16,758 bases of DNA from positions 1 to 16,758 of the forward strand of contig JAEUJR010000684.1 in NCBI GenBank assembly GCA_016793585.1. Direction: 5' to 3'. Under the pieces are notes generated by a model. That model did not search any database. It was not told where the DNA came from and saw nothing but the letters and a program-made list of their open reading frames with translations. Made by a program: the position numbers and the translations under genes. Positions 13,429 to 16,758 of this stretch are shown in pieces (positions within the stretch are counted from its first letter, which is position 1; the number at the start of each line of letters is the position of its first letter). Source of the DNA: Archangium sp. Its GTDB lineage: Bacteria; Myxococcota; Myxococcia; Myxococcales; Myxococcaceae.

Positions 13429-16400
13429 CACTTGCAGCTCTTCCACTCCGGGTCGACATCGGGGCCAGTCAACGACGACACGTCTTTGAGCACCGCGACC
13501 TCACGCTTGGCGCCTTCGACGTCGAAGAAGCGGCAGTGCAGGGCCGCGAGGTTCGCGCGCGCCTTGTCGTAGGTGGGGTCGGCCTCGAGCGCCTTGCCGT
13601 ACTCGGCCCGGGCGGCGTTCGCGTCACCGTTGAGCAACAACGCGTAGCCGATGGCGGAGTGGACGGAGGCCCGGGCTTCGTCGATCTCGAGCGCGCGGTT
13701 GAAGTTGAGAATCGCGTTGTTCACCTGGCCCGCGCCGAGGAACGCCTGCGCGATGGCCTCGAAGTCGGCCGGGTTCTGCGTCTGCTCGGCCTTCTTCTGC
13801 AGCTCCTCGACGTTGACCGGCCGCTCGGCGGGCGGGCCCCGCAACGGCGAGCTCGCTTCGTCGACCTTCTTGCGGCAGCCCACGACGGCGGCGCTGAAGA
13901 CCTCGAGCGAGTCGGCGCGCGCGAGGCAGGTCTCGTAGGTCTGATCGGCCTGCTGCTTGAGCGGGTCGACCTGCTGCTTCACGGCCGCGCGGAATTCTTC
14001 GATCTCGTTCGGCTTGAGGCCGGCCGGAGGCGGTGTGGCTTCGACGGCCTCGGCGATGTGCTGCAGCGAGTTCGCGATGCGCCACAACGAGGCCACCGCC
14101 CACTCCGCCGAGCCGAGCGACGCAGCCTGCTGGTAGAGCCCCTGCAACTGCTGCAGCGAGGCCACCATGTCTTCCACCTTGTCGTTGGGAATGGCCTTGA
14201 ACTGCCGATAGAGCATCTCGGCGAGGTACCAGATGGCCTTGGCCGGGTCGTCTCCGCCCACGTTCGCCGAGTTGGTCACCGCCTGCATCATCGCGATGAG
14301 GGGCTCGACCTTCTCGCCAGGCGTGTTGGCCGCCACCTCGCAGATGATCGCCGCAGCCGTCGCGTTGGCCTTGTCGATCTTCATGATCTGTTCGGCGGTC
14401 GCGCGCGCCTTGCCCGTGGCCTTCATCTTCATGTGCGTCTGCGCGAGCAGCGTGAGCACCTCGACCTTGCGAGCGCCGGCCTGATCGACGGTCGCCTCGA
14501 GCACCTTGATGGCGCCCGCGTTGTCACCCATGGCCATGCGCAACCGCGCCGAGGAGATCAACGAGTCGAACCCCGTCGCGTCGCCTGCGAACTGCTTCCC
14601 CATCAGCTCGAAGTACGCCGCGGCGTCCTGGAAGCGGCCGGCCTCGGCGGCCTGGCGGCCGAGGGTGATCATCACGTCCGAGAGGAACTGCGACTTGGGG
14701 TACTCCTTGATGAAGCGCTCGCCGATCTCGCGGGCCTTGCGGCGATCGTTCTTCTCGCGCGACGCGCTGAAGGCGCCGTAGAGGGCCTTCTCACCGTTCT
14801 CGGTGCCCTTGTTCTCGTCGGCGATCTGAATGAGGCCGAGCACCACGTCACCGGTCGCGTTGGCGCCTTCGATGGCCTTCTCGCCGATCTCGACCGACTT
14901 GGCGTCGGCGAGAATCTTGGGCACGTCGGCCTTGAAAGCCGCCGGCAGGTTCGCCGCGAGAAAGGCCTTGCCCGTCTCTTCGATGCCCTTGAAGTCCTTG
15001 CTCTGGCGGAGCGAGTCGAACGCGAGGTTCGCCGCCACCACCGCGTCTTTGTGCTCGGGGTGCGCGACGGCGAAGTCCCTGAAGAGCTCTGCCGACTTCT
15101 TGTAGTCGCCGTCTTCGTAATAGGCGCGCGCGATGTTGAACTTCACCTCGAGCGCGTGCTCGTTCTTCGGGTAGCGCCCGATGAACTGCGCACCGAGCAG
15201 CTTCAGCGCCTGACGGGCATCGGCGACCTCGAAGGTGGTGAGCCGTTCGACTTCACCGGGCTTGAGCGACGAGAAGTGGGCGAGCAAGGCGCCGTAGAGC
15301 GCTTCGTCGTGGGTCTTGGTGTCCGAGAAGGTGCGCTGTGACTGTGCACCGGGAGCACCCATCGACGCGACGGCCGCGAGCTTCGCGTCCTTCGGAGCGT
15401 TCTTGTCCTTGGGCGCGTCTTTCGGCGCGGCAGCATCTTTGGTCGCGTCCTTCGGAGGCTCCTTCACTTCCTTGGTGACGTCGACGGTGTCTTTCGACGC
15501 GTCGGCCTTCTTCGCCGCGGCGTTCGGGTCCTTGATGTCGAGGTAGGTCGCGAGCTCTTCGAACTGCCGGGCCGCGTCGACGTAGCGCCGAGCCGCGAAC
15601 AGGGCGTCGGCGCGGTTCTGCATGATGATGGTCGCGTACTGCTTCGGCCGGAAGAGGCCGAGGTAGCGCTCGTAGGCGCCAGCGGCCTCGATGTAGAGCG
15701 GCTTGTCGTCTTTCTTCTGCGCCTGGGCGTGAATCGACGTCGACAGGTCGCGCGCCATCTCTTCGAGCTCACCCAAGGTGCGCTTGCGGCTCGCCTCGTC
15801 CTTCGTCGGGTCGAGCTTCACCTGCACCGCAGACCGCACGATGAAGTTCACGTCTTCGGGCTTCGGCTGCACCTTGCCCTTGGCCGCCTTGAGCGAGTCG
15901 TAGAGCTTACCCACACGCTCGACCTCGAGCTCGGGGTCGGGCTGAATCTCGAGCAGCTTGCGCAGCGCGGGAATCGCGAACTCGAACTGCTGCTTGATGA
16001 AGTAGCGGTTCGACAGCTTGTCGAGGGCGAGGGCGAAGGTGGCGCGCGACTCCGACAACTTCTCGAAGTACTGAATCGCGCCCTTGGCGGGGCGGGCCTC
16101 GGTGTACGAGTAGACGAGGTCGAGCAGCGCCTCACGCTTCACGTTGAGCGCCTTGCTCAGATCGGCGCCAGGCAGCGGGGCCGACGCGGCCGCCGCCTCG
16201 AAGAACGTCACCGCTTCGTTGTGGTTCTGCTGGTTGATGCGAATCCACCCCATCTTGTAGCGGGCGAGGTCGTGCACCGGCGACGGGGGCGCGTCGAGAA
16301 TGGCCTTGTAGTGCTCTTCGGCCTGCTTGAGGTCGGCCTTGTCGAACCAGTAGTCGCCGAGAATCTGCTCGGAGTCGAGGCGCAGCGGCGAGCTCGGGTA

Positions 16401-16758
16401 CTTCTTGATGAGATCGGCATGCGTCTTGAGCATGTTGTCGAACTCACCCATCTCGCGCTGCTCGTGCGAGAGGTAGAACGTCACCTTGTCCGCGTCCTTG
16501 AAGTCGGGGAACTCGCGAAGGATGCGGTTGTAGATCTGCATCGCCTTCTGCTTGTAGAGCTTGGTCTCTGGCGAGACGAGCGCACCCTTCGAACCTTCGG
16601 GTCGCGTCTCGGCCTGCAGGTAATACACGTAGCGGCTCTTCTCGACGTAGAGCTCGGCCAACCGGAACTGCAGGTCTGGCAGGTAGGGCGCGTTGCGGCT
16701 CTTGGCGATGAGCTTGTCGGTCTCGTTGATGCTGCGATCGACCTTGAAGATGTCGCGC
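13428..16758 (-). CDS. Giant TPR scaffold protein, C-terminal 1109 residues (N-terminus outside window)
   Basis: The frame is open to the right edge, so the true start and any signal peptide are not visible. At least 1109 residues remain. The in-window sequence begins with residues that continue into PYLPDLQFRLAELYVEKSRY, and TPR-like helical pairs run through most of the length (NRILREFPDFKDADKVTFYL; AKILADAKSVEIGEKAIEGA). Classic units near the C-terminus include AILNFNRALEIDEARASVHS and ARAEYGKALEADPTYDKARA. A Lys/Asp/Ala/Pro-rich linker interrupts the array at about 15380-15520. Such proteins in myxobacteria are periplasmic or membrane-linked scaffolds, and the AgmU/GltD gliding protein has similar size and build. 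I cannot show orthology here. It heads the visible part of the four-gene envelope operon and overlaps the next gene by one base. Confidence 0.9.
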   Translation of the reverse strand, partial: RDIFKVDRSINETDKLIAKSRNAPYLPDLQFRLAELYVEKSRYVYYLQAETRPEGSKGALVSPETKLYKQKAMQIYNRILREFPDFKDADKVTFYLSHEQREMGEFDNMLKTHADLIKKYPSSPLRLDSEQILGDYWFDKADLKQAEEHYKAILDAPPSPVHDLARYKMGWIRINQQNHNEAVTFFEAAAASAPLPGADLSKALNVKREALLDLVYSYTEARPAKGAIQYFEKLSESRATFALALDKLSNRYFIKQQFEFAIPALRKLLEIQPDPELEVERVGKLYDSLKAAKGKVQPKPEDVNFIVRSAVQVKLDPTKDEASRKRTLGELEEMARDLSTSIHAQAQKKDDKPLYIEAAGAYERYLGLFRPKQYATIIMQNRADALFAARRYVDAARQFEELATYLDIKDPNAAAKKADASKDTVDVTKEVKEPPKDATKDAAAPKDAPKDKNAPKDAKLAAVASMGAPGAQSQRTFSDTKTHDEALYGALLAHFSSLKPGEVERLTTFEVADARQALKLLGAQFIGRYPKNEHALEVKFNIARAYYEDGDYKKSAELFRDFAVAHPEHKDAVVAANLAFDSLRQSKDFKGIEETGKAFLAANLPAAFKADVPKILADAKSVEIGEKAIEGANATGDVVLGLIQIADENKGTENGEKALYGAFSASREKNDRRKAREIGERFIKEYPKSQFLSDVMITLGRQAAEAGRFQDAAAYFELMGKQFAGDATGFDSLISSARLRMAMGDNAGAIKVLEATVDQAGARKVEVLTLLAQTHMKMKATGKARATAEQIMKIDKANATAAAIICEVAANTPGEKVEPLIAMMQAVTNSANVGGDDPAKAIWYLAEMLYRQFKAIPNDKVEDMVASLQQLQGLYQQAASLGSAEWAVASLWRIANSLQHIAEAVEATPPPAGLKPNEIEEFRAAVKQQVDPLKQQADQTYETCLARADSLEVFSAAVVGCRKKVDEASSPLRGPPAERPVNVEELQKKAEQTQNPADFEAIAQAFLGAGQVNNAILNFNRALEIDEARASVHSAIGYALLLNGDANAARAEYGKALEADPTYDKARANLAALHCRFFDVEGAKREVAVLKDVSSLTGPDVDPEWKSCK
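15385..15457 (-). repeat. 30-base periodic repeat encoding a PKDA-type linker
   Basis: Inside the giant TPR gene the plus-strand core GCGTCCTTCGG or GCGTCTTTCGG recurs at 15385, 15415 and 15445, an exact 30-base period. The first and last copies share 13 identical bases. The encoded peptide PPKDATKDAAAPKDAPKDKN continues with APKDAK, a ten-residue period. It is charged, low in hydrophobics and probably flexible, separating two TPR blocks. Confidence 0.7.

Noticed and set aside
13410..15341. Open plus-strand frame of about 640 codons opposite the giant TPR gene
   Set aside because: Shadow frame of the real gene, rich in HDE/RRV/LEV patterns typical of the complement of high-GC coding sequence, with no domain.

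Overview
The window is high-GC bacterial DNA with tightly packed genes, strong G/C preference at third codon positions and many start/stop overlaps (ATGA, GTGA, TGATG). Mpl, a ligase specific for meso-diaminopimelate muropeptides, together with lipoproteins and an outer-membrane barrel protein, points to a Gram-negative cell. The abundance of TPR scaffold proteins, the lipoprotein style and the codon use suggest a myxobacterium-like member of the Myxococcota. That placement is inference. No rRNA, tRNA, insertion sequence, phage gene, CRISPR array or clear horizontal-transfer signature is visible, and no gene-free stretch exceeds about 150 bases.

Layout. (1) Bases 1-3246, minus strand: the first codons of a LysR-type regulator at the left edge, a signal-peptide protein with a C-terminal beta-barrel-like region, then a creatininase-family hydrolase overlapping by 4 bases a two-helix membrane protein whose tail carries tandem RPAV repeats. 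(2) Bases 3277-10266, plus strand: a long run of genes reading LD-carboxypeptidase, S12 (beta-lactamase-fold) serine hydrolase, Mpl ligase, TlpA-like thioredoxin lipoprotein, inositol-monophosphatase family protein, small TPR protein, YchJ-type SEC-C protein and a protein I do not recognise. Most junctions overlap, so this looks like one or two operons. A possible relic of a VOC (glyoxalase-fold) gene lies between the hydrolase and mpl. (3) Bases 10270-16758, minus strand: a four-gene envelope operon of a very large TPR protein (running off the right edge), two lipoproteins and a 646-residue exported TPR protein. It converges on the plus-strand run with only 3 bases between the stop codons.

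How the genes work together. LdcA trims murein tetrapeptide to tripeptide, and Mpl reattaches the recovered tripeptide to UDP-MurNAc. The serine hydrolase between them has no visible signal peptide and could be the amidase or peptidase step of the same cytosolic pathway, so the first half of the plus-strand run reads as a peptidoglycan-recycling cassette. The right-hand operon looks like the periplasmic/outer-membrane part of a multi-protein envelope assembly. A link to the TPR proteins of myxobacterial gliding machines (GltD/AgmU type) is possible but not shown by the sequence alone. The best candidates for something undescribed are this TPR/lipoprotein set, the S12 enzyme within the recycling cassette, and the unknown gene fused by overlap to ychJ.
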